Source of the DNA: a virus
DNA length: 42,506 bases
IMG/VR virus record: IMGVR_UViG_3300017605_000381
Coordinates: 1-42,506 of that record
Strand: one strand, 5' to 3'
The notes under the pieces were generated by a model that did not search any database, had not been told where the DNA came from, and saw only the letters and a list, made by a program, of their open reading frames with translations. The position numbers were made by a program, and so were the translations under genes. Below, in pieces: positions 1 through 6,468 of the stretch (positions are counted from its first letter, which is position 1; every line of letters begins with the position of its first letter).

Positions 1-1
1 A

Positions 2-994
2 GACAGAGGCGGGTGTTACTGGTTCCGCACCAAGGACGCAACCGGCAAGCGTGTTAACAGGCCGGGAGGTTCAACCAAGCGGGAAGCCATCGAAGCACGG
101 GACTCTTTTCGAAGGGAGCAGGAAGCGCTTCGCTCAGAAGTTAGGTGTGAGCTTAAAGACTTCGTAGTTAACACCTACCTTCCCGAGCAATCAGCAAACA
201 TCAGTGAGAGGTCTCTTGTCAGGGAGCTTGGCGCGATCAGTTCGCACTTGCTCCCTTTTTTTATTGGTGCAGGGTGTCATCAGTTGAAGGACATCACGCC
301 CGAGCTAATCACGCAGTACAAGAACCAACGAGCCGCGCATGTCACCAGCGGCACAGTGCGCAAAGAGCTTGCCATCCTGCGGCATGTCTTCAGTATGGCT
401 GTTAGCTTGGAGAAGATCGGAAAGAGCCCATTCAACAAGGTCAAGATGCCTCGCGACTCAGTTCCTCGCGTCAGGTTCCTTGACCCCTCAGAGTGGGAGG
501 CGTTGTTGAAGAACGTGCCCGAGTGCTACCGGGCCATCGCTGTCTTTCTTGTTAACACTGGATGCAGACGAAGCGAAGCCCTCGCCTTGCGCTGGTCGAA
601 CGTTGACCTAGTGAACGGCTTCGGTGTGATCGAGCGGGACAAGAGGCACAAGGAGAAGGTGATTACTCTCAACTCTGACGTGGTTGCACTGCTGAAGACC
701 TTGCCTCGCCATGAGACAGACGACAGGGTTTTTCATTGGGTGCCATCCGGTGACGCGGTGACATGGGCCTTCAGTCAGGCTGTGAAGAAGTCAGGCGTTG
801 TTAACTTCCGGCTCCACGACTTGAGGCACACGGCTGCAAGCCATCTCGCTATGGCAGGCCACGACATCAAGACTATCGCAGACTTCCTTGGGCACAGTGA
901 CATCAGACAGACCACGCGCTACGCTCACCTAACACGGCAGAGCATACGAGAGGCGAGTGATTCACTGGCCGGGAAGTTCGGAGGTTCCAAGTGA
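2..994 (+). CDS. int: Tyrosine recombinase (phage integrase), 5' end outside window
   Basis: Catalyses site-specific recombination between phage attP and host attB. The frame is open from base 2, so the N-terminus is missing and the first internal ATG (248) is not the real start. Visible family motifs: the Arg I box TGCRRSEAL (Arg codon near 566), the HDLRH box near 812-826, and LGHSDIRQTTRYAH near 890-925 with the nucleophilic Tyr. The N-terminal part (GKRVNRPGGSTKREA) resembles an arm-binding domain. It lies about 0.4 kb from the attP core, as expected. The open frame at the right end of the window (from 42322) joins it in frame if the molecule is circular, giving about 392 aa, a usual integrase length. 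Confidence 0.95.
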   Translation, partial: DRGGCYWFRTKDATGKRVNRPGGSTKREAIEARDSFRREQEALRSEVRCELKDFVVNTYLPEQSANISERSLVRELGAISSHLLPFFIGAGCHQLKDITPELITQYKNQRAAHVTSGTVRKELAILRHVFSMAVSLEKIGKSPFNKVKMPRDSVPRVRFLDPSEWEALLKNVPECYRAIAVFLVNTGCRRSEALALRWSNVDLVNGFGVIERDKRHKEKVITLNSDVVALLKTLPRHETDDRVFHWVPSGDAVTWAFSQAVKKSGVVNFRLHDLRHTAASHLAMAGHDIKTIADFLGHSDIRQTTRYAHLTRQSIREASDSLAGKFGGSK

Positions 995-1173
995 AAACGA
1001 AAACAATCATCGGTTACGTGTTCATCGCGATCATGTTTCCGTTCCTTGCTCCGTTCTACCTAGTCGGTTGGGTTGCTTTCAAGTCGATCTGTTTCGCGAC
1101 CGACTGCATTGAGTTTGCATGGAGGGACTACCATGAAGTTGCCGATAAGACCACCAAGGAGACGACCAAATGA
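991..1173 (+). CDS. Small membrane protein, 60 aa
   Basis: GTG start overlapping the integrase stop (GTGA), so translation is probably coupled. The N-terminal half is a hydrophobic stretch (IIGYVFIAIMFPFLAPFYLV) that should span the membrane, followed by a charged, Lys/Thr-rich C-terminus. I recognise no family. It sits between integrase and attP, where short accessory genes are common. Function is unknown; the coupled start and continuing ATGA overlap with the next frame support it as a real gene. Confidence 0.6.
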   Translation: MKTKTIIGYVFIAIMFPFLAPFYLVGWVAFKSICFATDCIEFAWRDYHEVADKTTKETTK

Positions 1174-1319
1174 AATCCAAGATTCCGTATAACCTGTTTG
1201 TCGGGGCTCTTGCTGGTGCTGGTAACTTCGCGATGTCAAGCTCGGTCACTAGCGCCCTTCTGGTTGGCGTTACAGTAGCCGCCTTTTGCTTCGCCTACTA
1301 TCGCTTCACCGGGAAGTGA
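1170..1319 (+). CDS. Micro membrane protein, 49 aa
   Basis: Starts with an ATGA overlap on the preceding gene and has a good ribosome binding site (AAGGAG about 9 bases upstream). The product is small and mostly hydrophobic: an Ala/Gly-rich segment, then LLVGVTVAAFCFAYY, ending in a basic tail (RFTGK). One or two membrane spans are likely. It is the last gene before the attP region. No family recognised; a holin-like or membrane-anchoring role is possible but not shown. Confidence 0.55.
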   Translation: MKSKIPYNLFVGALAGAGNFAMSSSVTSALLVGVTVAAFCFAYYRFTGK

Positions 1320-1321
1320 AG

Positions 1322-1339
1322 TGTCCCCAATCTGTCCCC
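1322..1339. repeat. TGTCCCC direct-repeat pair, left of attP core
   Basis: Two TGTCCCC heptamers begin at 1322 and 1333 (11-base period), just after the last integrase-side gene and about 35 bases from the tRNA-derived core. A second pair lies on the other side of the core at 1513-1531 and a third at 6469-6487. Short direct repeats flanking an att core are the usual form of integrase arm-binding sites; that role is inferred. Confidence 0.55.
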
Positions 1340-1372
1340 GTGAAAGCTAGCTCTGTTGTAAGTGATTGAAAA

Positions 1373-1417
1373 TGGTAGCGCTAACGGGGATCGAACCCGT
1401 ACTCTTCGCCTTGAGAG
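1373..1417 (-). other. attP: attP core: 3' part of a tRNA-Glu(CUC)-like gene
   Basis: Read on the minus strand this 45-base stretch matches tRNA positions 32 to the CCA end: anticodon loop CTCTCAA (anticodon CUC, Glu), 3' anticodon strand GGCGA, variable loop AGAGT, T arm ACGGG-TTCGATC-CCCGT, acceptor TAGCGCT, discriminator A, CCA. Upstream of the loop (1418-1422) the bases read CCTCC instead of the TCGCC needed to pair, and no D arm or 5' acceptor follows, so it is not a working tRNA. Tyrosine integrases often cross over in the anticodon loop and carry exactly this 3' copy to restore the gene. An intact attP implies an excised or virion genome, not an integrated prophage. Confidence 0.8.
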
Positions 1418-1512
1418 GGAGGCGTGTGTTGTGGAATCAAGAGGTTATCGTTTGCGTTGAGTCGTGAAGAGTGGCGTTGGTTCGTGTTCGGTGGGGATTT
1501 TATCGTTTCATT

Positions 1513-1531
1513 TGTCCCCAAGAGTGTCCCC
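1513..1531. repeat. TGTCCCC direct-repeat pair, right of attP core
   Basis: Heptamers TGTCCCC begin at 1513 and 1525 (12-base period), about 96 bases beyond the core on the side away from the integrase gene. Same orientation as the pair at 1322-1339. Together they bracket the tRNA-derived core, the arrangement expected for integrase arm sites. Confidence 0.55.
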
Positions 1532-1806
1532 ACGATACGACTAGGAATGCTCCGAGGTTTCGTAATAGTTCTTGACAGCCCAAGGGGTATTGCCTCATTC
1601 TTACTACTGGCCCGTCAGGGTCTCTCACCCCTTACGAGCAAATCCTCAGATTACATATCCGCAATCTGGGGGTGGGGCTCACCGAGTTTCGTTTGCACCT
1701 CGCTTTCAAAACCCGGTGGGCCTTTTCCACGTTCGGGCTCAGTTGTCCATGAGGGATGACTGAGTGAACGCTCAACCATAGCACTTTGCGACAAGACTGC
1801 GCAACA
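1532..1806. other. Non-coding attP-flanking region
   Basis: About 275 bases between the right TGTCCCC pair and the terminator. Short frames exist on both strands (for example 1424-1759 plus and 1632-1847 minus), but none has a convincing ribosome binding site or recognisable product. I see no tRNA half, promoter or repeat that I can support. Confidence 0.5.
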
Positions 1807-1840
1807 AAAAAGCCACAATCAGCTTCGATTGTGGCTTTTT
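1807..1840. terminator. Bidirectional intrinsic terminator
   Basis: Perfect inverted repeat: AAAAAGCCACAATC (1807-1820), loop AGCTTC, GATTGTGGCTTTTT (1827-1840). The A-run and T-run give U-tracts in both directions. It lies 41 bases past the end of the leftward operon and also faces rightward transcription from the integrase side, so it insulates the two. Confidence 0.93.
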
Positions 1841-1881
1841 GCCTCACCCCTTAGATTGATTTCCTACCTTGCTTGCCGTCC

Positions 1882-2142
1882 TCAGTCTTTCCCTAGTACA
1901 GCCCTCACCCTGCCCAGTAGTCCTCTGTCTGCGTGCCATCTCATCTCAGTTAACACAAGGTCAACCTCTTCGAGCTGCTCTCGGTACTTCTCAGCCGTGC
2001 GCTCAAGCGCTTCAATCTCGTACTGTAAGCACTCTTGACAGTTGCAGGCTTCTTCATGCCCGTTAACTTTCACGGTGCCCTCGGCTTCCTTCCTGTGCTG
2101 CTCACAGATTGGACAATCCGGCTTAGTGCAATCGTCGCTCAT
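1882..2142 (-). CDS. Cys-rich small protein with coiled-coil, 86 aa
   Basis: Last gene of the leftward operon; its ATG overlaps the stop of the upstream frame by four bases. The N-terminal third holds paired cysteines (CTKPDCPIC, then ACNCQEC), a likely zinc-binding arrangement. The rest (YEIEALERTAEKYREQLEEV) is a charged amphipathic helix probably forming a coiled coil. No family recognised. Possibly a DNA- or protein-binding accessory factor; this is inference only. Confidence 0.7.
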   Translation of the reverse strand: MSDDCTKPDCPICEQHRKEAEGTVKVNGHEEACNCQECLQYEIEALERTAEKYREQLEEVDLVLTEMRWHADRGLLGRVRAVLGKD

Positions 2143-2393
2143 GCCTTGCCTCCCTTCCTTAGTCTCTCGATTAGCAGGTCAACGCTCGAAGCTTGCCTGT
2201 AGTTTCTCTTGGTCTTTATTGCGATGTCCTCAAGAATCCTTCTCTTGATATTCTCCCGCTCGTAGTGCAGCACGTCGCCCACGAGGTAGAGCAATTCAAC
2301 TCTCGCCTCCAGCCGGTTCGCTGCGATGCCAGTCCCCGCCAAGTCTGACAGCGCGTCTAGTGTGGTGTTAACTCTCTCAAGTATGCTGCTCAT
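2139..2393 (-). CDS. Small helical protein, 84 aa
   Basis: Four-base overlaps with both operon neighbours support translation as part of a coupled leftward message. The sequence is strongly helical and charged (NRLEARVELLYLVGDVLHYE, then a basic stretch KTKRNYRQ) with no Cys cluster or membrane span. I do not recognise a family. It sits directly downstream of the HTH gene and may act with it, but nothing in the sequence shows this. Confidence 0.65.
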   Translation of the reverse strand: MSSILERVNTTLDALSDLAGTGIAANRLEARVELLYLVGDVLHYERENIKRRILEDIAIKTKRNYRQASSVDLLIERLRKGGKA

Positions 2394-2590
2394 GCTCCCT
2401 CGCTTTCAGTACGGATGTGTCCGTAGCATATTTTCATCACTGTGCTGTAAGGCATGTTAAAGCGGTGCGCTAGTGCCTTGGGGCTGATCTTCCCGCTAAT
2501 CCGAATCCATCGCTGATAGTTCTTCCTGACAAGTGCTACTTGCGCATCGCTGTACTTCGCTCGCCCGTGTCTCTCGCCTCTCCTAGACAT
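2390..2590 (-). CDS. Small helix-turn-helix DNA-binding protein, 66 aa
   Basis: The start is taken at the ATG at 2590, which follows GAGAGGGG by a normal spacing; an upstream GTG at 2659 would add 23 residues that overlap another gene. The basic N-terminus (MSRRGERHGRAKYSDAQVAL) followed by a C-terminal helix-turn-helix (SPKALAHRFNMPYSTVMKI) matches small phage HTH proteins of the kind also found as endonuclease DNA-recognition modules. It is one of only two obvious HTH proteins in the window, so it is a candidate regulator and a candidate binder of the iterated GTTAAC palindrome. Both roles are inferred. Confidence 0.75.
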   Translation of the reverse strand: MSRRGERHGRAKYSDAQVALVRKNYQRWIRISGKISPKALAHRFNMPYSTVMKICYGHIRTESEGA

Positions 2591-2735
2591 AGATACACCC
2601 CTCTCCGTCAGTGAATACCTGACCGTCGAAGGTTGGCTTTCCTTGCTTGCCGTCCTCACTCTTTCCTTGTTTGCATTCCTCCTGCGCCTCCCTCTCCTCC
2701 TGCTCCTGCTCCCTCAGTAGTTCCCTTGGGGTCAT
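2583..2735 (-). CDS. Small charged protein, 50 aa
   Basis: Short frame whose ATG (2735) is preceded by GAGAGGGAAACC, a good ribosome binding site. Its stop overlaps the start region of the HTH gene, which fits the operon. The N-terminal half is very rich in Glu, Gln and Arg (MTPRELLREQEQEEREAQEE) and should form a single charged helix; the C-terminal half is polar. No family recognised. Support is mainly the ribosome binding site and tight packing with the next gene. Confidence 0.5.
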   Translation of the reverse strand: MTPRELLREQEQEEREAQEECKQGKSEDGKQGKPTFDGQVFTDGEGCIYV

Positions 2736-2785
2736 GGTTTCCCTCTCTCACTAGGAAATTGGACTCGGCTGCGTCCCCGTTGGCA

Positions 2786-2810
2786 GGGAGCTTAAGGCTT
2801 CTAAGCTCCC
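2786..2810. other. Perfect 9-bp hairpin inside leftward operon
   Basis: GGGAGCTTA (2786-2794) and TAAGCTCCC (2802-2810) form a perfect stem with a 7-base loop. It lies in the only gene-free stretch (2736-2830) of this part of the operon. No T-run follows on either strand, so it is not a classic intrinsic terminator. An RNA processing or stability element, or an operator, are the alternatives. Confidence 0.6.
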
Positions 2811-2830
2811 GACCACTAGGCACGGTCAAG

Positions 2831-3085
2831 TTAACTTTCCTCCCGCCTGTAAACCGTCCACTCAAGCCCTGAGTCTTGGAACACTGCGAAGCTCTCAACT
2901 GCAAGCTTGCAGAATCCGTTCCCTCGTGGCTCCCATGTGATGTAAGGCCGCTGAAGCCTTACAAGTCCCTCTTGGATTGTGAGAACAGTCGCGGTCGAAT
3001 ACGCGCTGTCAGGTGCGCCGGGGGAGTGGATTGAAACCACGTCGCCCGGTCTTAGGTCGCGCTGTGCAATGATTTGAGCTTGCAT
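2831..3085 (-). CDS. Hypothetical protein, 84 aa, beta-rich
   Basis: ATG at 3085 follows the upstream stop by one base, and a GGAGGA ribosome binding site lies within the end of the upstream gene. The sequence (LRPGDVVSIHSPGAPDSAYS, then TVLTIQEGLVRLQRP) resembles small SH3- or KOW-like beta barrels that begin with an RPGDVV-type turn. This is a fold impression only; no family is recognised. Part of the leftward operon with the AAA+/vWA pair. Confidence 0.7.
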   Translation of the reverse strand: MQAQIIAQRDLRPGDVVSIHSPGAPDSAYSTATVLTIQEGLVRLQRPYITWEPRGNGFCKLAVESFAVFQDSGLEWTVYRREES

Positions 3086-3086
3086 G

Positions 3087-3452
3087 TTAGTATTCCTCCG
3101 GAAGCTGAACGGTCGTTACACTGCGGTCTGCTTCGGTGATGACATAGAAGCTCGTGCTTCTCACCTTGAACTTACTGACGATGCGTGAGCCGTCCTTGAC
3201 TGCTAGCACGTTTAGCTGATGGTCTTCGTTGCCAAGCTCTCCTTGCTCCATGTCGGCGTGGGCTATGAGCAGGTCGATCATGTCGGGGCCGTCAAGCTCT
3301 GCGATTGCTCCCGGCGTGGCTACAACCTGCCCAAGCTGAAAGATGGGGTTGTATTCCCACTTGTTCTGCGGTGCTCGTTCAATCACGAGGATTGCGAGGA
3401 AACCGTCTTCCTCGGGTTCGCTCTGACTTGCTTGTTTCGTCTCTTCGCTCAT
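3087..3452 (-). CDS. Hypothetical acidic protein, 121 aa
   Basis: ATG at 3452 preceded by GAGAGGGG at good spacing. Acidic N-terminus (EETKQASQSEPEEDG), then a mixed alpha/beta region with a hydrophobic core (FLAILVIERA) and a C-terminal beta-rich part. No cysteine motif, membrane span or catalytic signature seen. It follows the vWA-like gene after a structured 97-base gap, so its expression may be separately controlled. Family unknown. Confidence 0.7.
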   Translation of the reverse strand: MSEETKQASQSEPEEDGFLAILVIERAPQNKWEYNPIFQLGQVVATPGAIAELDGPDMIDLLIAHADMEQGELGNEDHQLNVLAVKDGSRIVSKFKVRSTSFYVITEADRSVTTVQLPEEY

Positions 3453-3490
3453 GTCTAATCCCCTCTCACTGAGATTTGAAGTTAACTTCG

Positions 3491-3540
3491 GGACGCGAAT
3501 CCCGCTATGGGCCGGTCGTTGCCGGCCTCAAGCGCGTCTC
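3491..3540 (-). other. Structured RNA element in intergenic gap
   Basis: The gap 3453-3549 contains nested inverted repeats: GACGCG (3492-3497) with CGCGTC (3533-3538), enclosing GGCCGG (3510-3515) and CCGGCC (3522-3527) around a 6-base loop. Next to it is a 12-bp palindrome GAAGTTAACTTC (3478-3489) carrying the iterated GTTAAC. No U-tract follows on the minus strand. It separates the AAA+/vWA pair from the small distal genes, so an attenuator, processing site or operator is plausible. Confidence 0.5.
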
Positions 3541-3549
3541 GCGTCTTGC

Positions 3550-4347
3550 CTACTCTTCCGAAGCTCCGATTTCTCGAAGCTTCGTGTTAATCCATTCCAC
3601 GGGGTTCTTCAGCATTTGGTCGTGGAGGGCTGCGGGTGGAACGTAAATGTCCTGCTCGTTCATGCCTACGTGCTGACGGATGAAGTTGTAATATTTGCTC
3701 CCTCCGTTCGTTTCGCCGTATTTGTACTGATTTGGCCACCCTCCGTTAAATCCCTCGTGACGCTGCGCAAAGGTGTAGGTCAGGTGTCGGGCGAAACTGA
3801 CGTGAGCAAGGGCGTAGCAAGCTACTGACAAGTCGATGGGACTAGATTGCATTCTGACGGCGATTGCACAGATGCCGTCTTTGTTGCCGTGCGTCTCGGC
3901 TAACAGGTACAGGCTAACGGGGCGGATCGTCTCAAGCTTCCGGAGTAGTGCAAGGGCCACTAGGCCGCGTTTTGTCATTACCTCTGAGTCGATTCCGCCT
4001 GAGCAGGTTGTGCTCACGTATATGCTGACGGGGCTAAGCTCTGAGCTTGCTTTCTTGCGGAGTCTCATCGGCGTTGGGCTCCCGCTCAGGTAGTCGGGGA
4101 CGTTGCAAAAGGCTCCTTGAACCGATTTCGCCCAATAGGGCTGCAAGGTTTCGATTGATTCCGCTTCAACCTGCTCTAAAAACTCGTCAGATTTCACGAC
4201 TAGGTTAGAGTCGCCCTTGAAACAACCCTTAAGCGTGTCGTTGTAGGATTCGAAGCCGTACCAAGACCCCTCGCTGTAGGCATCGCGAGGGGTGAGCTTT
4301 TCGCAAGCTCGGGCAAAGTCTTGAATGGAGTCGAAAGAGTAGAACAT
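3550..4347 (-). CDS. vWA-like protein (DUF7192/CobT-type partner of AAA+ ATPase), 265 aa
   Basis: Start chosen at the ATG at 4347, two bases after the AAA+ stop and preceded by AGAGGTGG; the ATG at 4368 would overlap. The middle (residues about 78-150: FCNVPDYLSGSP, then SIYVSTTCSGGI and KRGLVALALLRKLE) has the pattern of phage vWA-like proteins paired with CobS/MoxR ATPases. The first MIDAS position, normally Asp in DxSxS, reads VSTTCSG here, so metal binding may be lost or altered. The adjacent ATPase gene supports a two-protein machine. I recall the phage family as DUF7192; that name should be verified by profile search. Biological role in phages is unknown. Confidence 0.7.
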   Translation of the reverse strand: MFYSFDSIQDFARACEKLTPRDAYSEGSWYGFESYNDTLKGCFKGDSNLVVKSDEFLEQVEAESIETLQPYWAKSVQGAFCNVPDYLSGSPTPMRLRKKASSELSPVSIYVSTTCSGGIDSEVMTKRGLVALALLRKLETIRPVSLYLLAETHGNKDGICAIAVRMQSSPIDLSVACYALAHVSFARHLTYTFAQRHEGFNGGWPNQYKYGETNGGSKYYNFIRQHVGMNEQDIYVPPAALHDQMLKNPVEWINTKLREIGASEE

Positions 4348-4349
4348 GA

Positions 4350-5636
4350 CTAGGCCACCTCTTTCCATTGCTCGGGGCTCATGCCCTTGCGCAAAGTTAA
4401 CTCTTCAACCTGCGGCCATGCCATGCCAGTCGCGAGCAACGTTGCGCCGTACACTGAAGCGCGGGGAGTGATTAGCACCTTGATACCCCTTGCTTTCACG
4501 TTGGCTCTAACCTGCTGTACCCTCTTCACCCAATTATCATTGTTGGCAATGGCAAGCTCTAGGGCCTCGTCAACGTCCCATGACAGGAACACGTAGCGGT
4601 CAAGGGTTGCGGCGTCAAGCTTCGTGCGTCCCACGTAGTCTGCGGTTGCACCTAAGCCGAAAGTATTCCCTGCGGCTATGATGATGCAATCCTTGTGTCT
4701 CTCCACTAAGCCATCAGGGAAGGCGCAATGTCCGTTGGCGGTTGCTGCGTTGAAGGGTAGAACGGCGTCGTTGCTGCTGCCGTCGATCTCGTCAAACAGA
4801 AAAATCCCTCCGTTCTCGTAAGCTTCGCGAAACGCCGTCCGTTGGTATTCGCCGTTGGCGTTCTTGAAGCCAAGCAAGCTGAAGGGCTCGCTGATGGCTC
4901 CCGTAAAGTAGAATTTCAGGTCAAGGGCTTTTGCAACGTTCTGAGCGGCGGTTGTCTTTCCGCTACCTGCGGGTCCTGCTAGCCAAACATTCAACGGGCC
5001 TCGGCCTTGCTTATACGCTGAACAGATTTGGAGCAACGTTGGGAAAAGCTTATGCTGTATTCCCATGTCTCTAGTCTCGCCTGATTCTTCAGACTTGACA
5101 GTGACAGTGACGGGCCGCGGTACTGACAAGCTCTTTACCTTGGCGTCGATCATGGCGCTGATCTGCTCGGCGTCAATGGGTTGCGCTTTCGGTGCTACGC
5201 TCTCGGCAATCTTCCGGATTGCCTCTTCAATCGCTGAGCCGTTGCCGTTGGTGCTAGCTGCCGGGATAATCACCGTGTCGGGGTGTCTCTCAACCTTGGG
5301 CGTGTAGGTGCCAGTCGTGAGGTATTCGACAAGCTGAGCTTTGCCGAGTGATAGCAGAGTCGTGCCGTTCAATCCGGAAGCTCGGCAATGTTTCCGGAGT
5401 TCATCGACGCTCATAGTCGCCCAATCAGTCGAGGGCGGTGCGTCTTGCTCGTCGCTCTCAACGGCGGTTGCCGTCTCGTTGCTGAAATTGTTGGTTGCTG
5501 CGTTATAGCAGGTCTGGCAGGTGATTCCTTCGCCTTTGCCGTGCCAGTAAATCACGACGCCCTTGCTCTGCGGTGTCTTGCAAGTTTTGCAACGGTTTCC
5601 GTTGAAACGGTTTATGAGGGTTTTCGGAGTGCTCAT
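4350..5636 (-). CDS. CobS/MoxR-like AAA+ ATPase with zinc finger and SAP domain, 428 aa
   Basis: Domains in order: a CxxC...CxxC zinc ribbon (Cys16, 19, 40, 43); a SAP-type DNA-binding helix pair at about residues 75-107 (SVDELRKHCRASGL, then LGKAQLVEYL); a linker; and a AAA+ core with Walker A GPAGSGKTT (221-229), Walker B FLFDEID (280-285), a sensor-like IIIAAGNT and an arginine region near LDAATLDRY. MoxR/CobS ATPases remodel partner complexes together with vWA proteins, and such a gene follows immediately. The zinc and SAP parts point to action on nucleic acid. ATG lies one base after the upstream stop, in the context GTTAACATG on the coding strand. Alternative: a general chaperone ATPase. 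Confidence 0.85.
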   Translation of the reverse strand: MSTPKTLINRFNGNRCKTCKTPQSKGVVIYWHGKGEGITCQTCYNAATNNFSNETATAVESDEQDAPPSTDWATMSVDELRKHCRASGLNGTTLLSLGKAQLVEYLTTGTYTPKVERHPDTVIIPAASTNGNGSAIEEAIRKIAESVAPKAQPIDAEQISAMIDAKVKSLSVPRPVTVTVKSEESGETRDMGIQHKLFPTLLQICSAYKQGRGPLNVWLAGPAGSGKTTAAQNVAKALDLKFYFTGAISEPFSLLGFKNANGEYQRTAFREAYENGGIFLFDEIDGSSNDAVLPFNAATANGHCAFPDGLVERHKDCIIIAAGNTFGLGATADYVGRTKLDAATLDRYVFLSWDVDEALELAIANNDNWVKRVQQVRANVKARGIKVLITPRASVYGATLLATGMAWPQVEELTLRKGMSPEQWKEVA

Positions 5637-5637
5637 G

Positions 5638-5742
5638 TTAACGCGCTCCCTTCAAAACACGAGCAAGCCAGTAGCAGGTATAAACCGCAACCGCTAAGGC
5701 GATAAGCTCGAACTGATGGGATTGGACTACAGGTAGGTTCAT
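5638..5742 (-). CDS. Micro membrane protein, 34 aa, first in leftward operon
   Basis: ATG at 5742 with GGAG about ten bases upstream; the stop lies one base before the AAA+ start. One hydrophobic span (FELIALAVAVYTCYWLARVL) is followed by a basic KGAR end, suggesting a cytoplasmic C-terminus. A longer frame from 5964 exists, but its upstream part looks non-coding and runs into the divergent promoter region. Too short to assign a family. Position suggests it leads the operon transcript. Confidence 0.5.
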   Translation of the reverse strand: MNLPVVQSHQFELIALAVAVYTCYWLARVLKGAR

Positions 5743-5785
5743 GGTATCCGCTCCAAGTTTGGGTTTTGGCCGCCTCTCACAGCGG

Positions 5786-5805
5786 CAGGTCAGTATGCCG
5801 ACCTG
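5786..5805. promoter_or_regulatory. Inverted repeat in divergent intergenic region
   Basis: CAGGTC (5786-5791) and GACCTG (5800-5805) flank 8 bases. It sits about 45 bases upstream of the leftward operon, in the 241-base gap between divergent genes (5743-5983). The same gap holds GTGTTAACAC (5835-5844), a palindromic copy of the iterated motif. Operators for the divergent promoters are likely, but no convincing -35/-10 pair could be fixed; TATACT at 5890-5895 is a possible rightward -10. Confidence 0.4.
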
Positions 5806-5983
5806 AGCACAGTACAAGCAAGCACGTTGCCAAAGTGTTAACACGTTGAAAACAAAAGGCGAGTGAGTTTTTGTGGGCTCATGCGGCGGTATACTTGAGG
5901 GGATGCGATTACCGAAAAGTGGACAGGTTGCCGATTTTAGGACATTTTTTTCCACAAAGTGCAATGGACTAAGGGGTTTAGCT

Positions 5984-6466
5984 ATGCCTAATCAGTATAC
6001 AGTTGAGGGTAAAGAGTCGAAGGGTAGGAAAGATGGTGCAGGTCAAGAGCTAACTCCAAGGCAAAAGAGGCTGTTCTTCAACGTAGCCTCGGGTCGGTTC
6101 AAGACCGTGAAAGAAGCTGGGATTGATGCGGGCTATGCCATGTCGTCGGCCATGACGAATTGTCAAGAACTATGTCGGCAATATGCTGATTACATTGAGC
6201 AACTGAGGCTAGAATTTCAAGCACCGCAACGTGAGCAAGCTCAAAGAGACGCAGATATGGCAAGGCGAATATTGGCGGATTTAGCGTTGTCGTCTGCCAA
6301 CGATCAAGTCAAGCGCTTGGCTTGTAGAGACATCCTAGAACTCGCGGGTGAGCTTAAGGCCGTGAAGGTTGATGCTGTAGACCTTACGCCCAAGGACTTA
6401 CGGGCCGAAGCCCAAAGGGTAGCCAAGGGCATGTCCAAGGACACGACTCCAGCGGTTGTGAATTGA
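5984..6466 (+). CDS. terS: Terminase small subunit-like protein, 160 aa
   Basis: Start at the ATG at 5984 with AAGGGG upstream; the longer frame from 5873 starts in the promoter region. Residues about 22-55 (LTPRQKRLFFNVASGRFK, then AGIDAGYA) match the N-terminal helix-turn-helix of small terminases, where an LTpkQ...AGY pattern is typical. The rest is helical and polar with QREQAQRDADMARRIL, as in the oligomerisation part. Small terminase binds the packaging site and stimulates the large subunit. It is separated from terL by about 2.5 kb, an unusual gap. A different HTH regulator of similar shape cannot be excluded. Confidence 0.65.
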   Translation: MPNQYTVEGKESKGRKDGAGQELTPRQKRLFFNVASGRFKTVKEAGIDAGYAMSSAMTNCQELCRQYADYIEQLRLEFQAPQREQAQRDADMARRILADLALSSANDQVKRLACRDILELAGELKAVKVDAVDLTPKDLRAEAQRVAKGMSKDTTPAVVN

Positions 6467-6468
6467 TC

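Noticed and set aside
1373-1424. A working tRNA gene on the minus strand
   Set aside because: Only the anticodon loop to CCA part is present; the 5' anticodon strand does not pair and no D arm or 5' acceptor follows.
1424-1847. Overlapping short frames around attP on both strands
   Set aside because: No ribosome binding sites, random composition, and they run across the attP region and terminator.
2656-2904. Minus-strand frame of 82 aa
   Set aside because: Overlaps the better supported 2831-3085 and 2583-2735 genes in other frames and has no good start site.
3451-3828. Plus-strand frames opposite the vWA-like gene
   Set aside because: Antisense shadows of a coherent operon with proper ribosome binding sites on the minus strand.
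5867-5895. Rightward promoter with TATACT as -10
   Set aside because: No acceptable -35 at 16-18 bases spacing; mentioned only as a possible -10.
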